Shown piece after piece: positions 63,511 through 64,000 of a stretch of DNA of 64,000 nucleotides (the stretch's first letter is position 1; each line of letters opens with the position of its first letter). The stretch is taken from assembly GCF_900291955.1 (NCBI RefSeq), contig NZ_OLMR01000004.1, positions 5,553-69,552 on the forward strand, written 5' to 3'. The notes under the pieces were generated by a model. It was given only the letters and a program-made list of their open reading frames with translations, was not told where the DNA came from and searched no databases. The stretch is from Pseudoruminococcus massiliensis (GTDB taxonomy: Bacteria > Bacillota > Clostridia > Oscillospirales > Acutalibacteraceae). A program made the translations under genes and the position numbers.

Positions 63511-64000
63511 TTGGACAATGTTCTTCTTGTGTCCAAATCAGAGAAAAGTACCGATTCTTTGTCGGGACTGCTTCGTGAAATCTCAAGTCCCACTATCGAC
63601 ATTGTAAGGAGCGGTTCGGAGGCTCGGCGAATATTACTCGAAAAGGAATATGATTTCGTCTTTATCAATACACCGCTGACTGACGAGTTCGGCGACGGTC
63701 TGTCGATATATGTTTCCGAAAATACTCACGCAAGTGTTGTTTTGCTTGTCAAGGCGGAGATTGAGGAACAGGCAGAGGCTAAAACAGAGGATTATGGCGT
63801 TTTCGTTTTGTCAAAGCCACTGAGCAAACATCTGATGTTTAAATCAATTAAGCTTCTTGAGGCGACGAAACGCCGTCTTGAGGGAGTTCGCAAAGAAAAT
63901 ATCAAGCTTCAGAAGAAGATTGAGGATATAAGAACCATCAATAGGGCAAAATATGTGCTTATGGAGTATCTCTCTATGAGCGAACCGCAATCGCACAGGT
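63511..64000 (+). CDS. ANTAR-domain response regulator-like protein, cut by window end
   Basis: 163 complete codons, open to the window edge. TTG start behind GAAAGGGTG. The N-terminal part has the receiver layout, but the acidic pocket is missing (NVLLVSKSEK) and the phospho-acceptor Asp reads Asn in YDFVFINTPLTDE. The receiver Lys is kept in VLSKPLS. A coiled linker leads into an ANTAR domain (LQKKIEDIRTINRAKYVLMEYLSMSEPQSHR), which binds paired hairpins in mRNA leaders and prevents termination. Next to glnA this matches the NitR/NasT-like nitrogen antiterminators of clostridia. Confidence 0.85.
   Translation, partial: MDNVLLVSKSEKSTDSLSGLLREISSPTIDIVRSGSEARRILLEKEYDFVFINTPLTDEFGDGLSIYVSENTHASVVLLVKAEIEEQAEAKTEDYGVFVLSKPLSKHLMFKSIKLLEATKRRLEGVRKENIKLQKKIEDIRTINRAKYVLMEYLSMSEPQSHR

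Overview
The window looks like chromosome of a low-GC, probably spore-forming Clostridium-class Firmicute, most likely a gut Ruminococcus/Oscillospiraceae relative. Reasons: strong AGGAGG-type ribosome sites, a CIRCE-controlled hrcA-grpE-dnaK-dnaJ cluster, a SpoIID-domain protein, an AmyE-like starch lipoprotein, a BspA-type leucine-rich surface protein, a clostridial glnA followed by an ANTAR regulator, and frequent TTG starts. The placement is an inference from gene content; no rRNA is present.

Layout. 1-4.3 kb: an AT-rich RTX protein end plus its type I secretion ATPase and adaptor, ending next to an initiator tRNA-Met gene. 4.9-9.4 kb: gap, tRNA-Leu(TAA), and a two-gene polar amino acid ABC transporter whose substrate-binding domain has its two halves in swapped order. 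10-18.2 kb: murD, an alpha/beta hydrolase, two M42 aminopeptidases, a GNAT, a PLP enzyme of the aluminium-resistance family, a CPBP protease, tadA and a small unknown. 18.6-22.1 kb: gltX and glnS. 22.3-22.6 kb: a compact type I toxin-antitoxin module. 22.7-31.3 kb: EF-G-like GTPase, SpoIID protein, citrate synthase, membrane proteins, a divergent Lgt-like protein and two small ribbon-helix-helix regulators. 31.4-45.4 kb: alpha-amylase, DacA, phosphoesterase, dCMP deaminase, CBS protein, small secreted proteins, pdxST, an Xre regulator, the leucine-rich surface protein and a zinc-ribbon membrane protein. 45.7-50.8 kb: a four-gene MBOAT - DHHW - FkbH-like - acyl carrier protein cluster that looks like a self-contained acyl-loading and surface acylation system. 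51-64 kb: ABC-F ATPase, heat-shock operon, CDF metal transporter, GNAT, glutamine synthetase and an ANTAR regulator cut by the window end.

The most striking non-coding feature is a family of long composite intergenic repeats (about a dozen copies, roughly 4 kb in total). They are strings of short perfect hairpins, with a half-unit of about 350 bp. In the fullest copy (6415-7020) two half-units lie in inverted orientation. Palindromes sit nested inside other palindromes, one copy sits inside the grpE-dnaK gap, and one appears to supply the -35 box of glnA.

The best candidates for undescribed biology are the permuted binding protein-permease fusion, the MBOAT/DHHW/FkbH/ACP cluster, the modular hairpin repeat family and the toxin-antitoxin module with matching transcript 5' ends. 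All functions are inferred from motifs and context read by eye; no database search was run.
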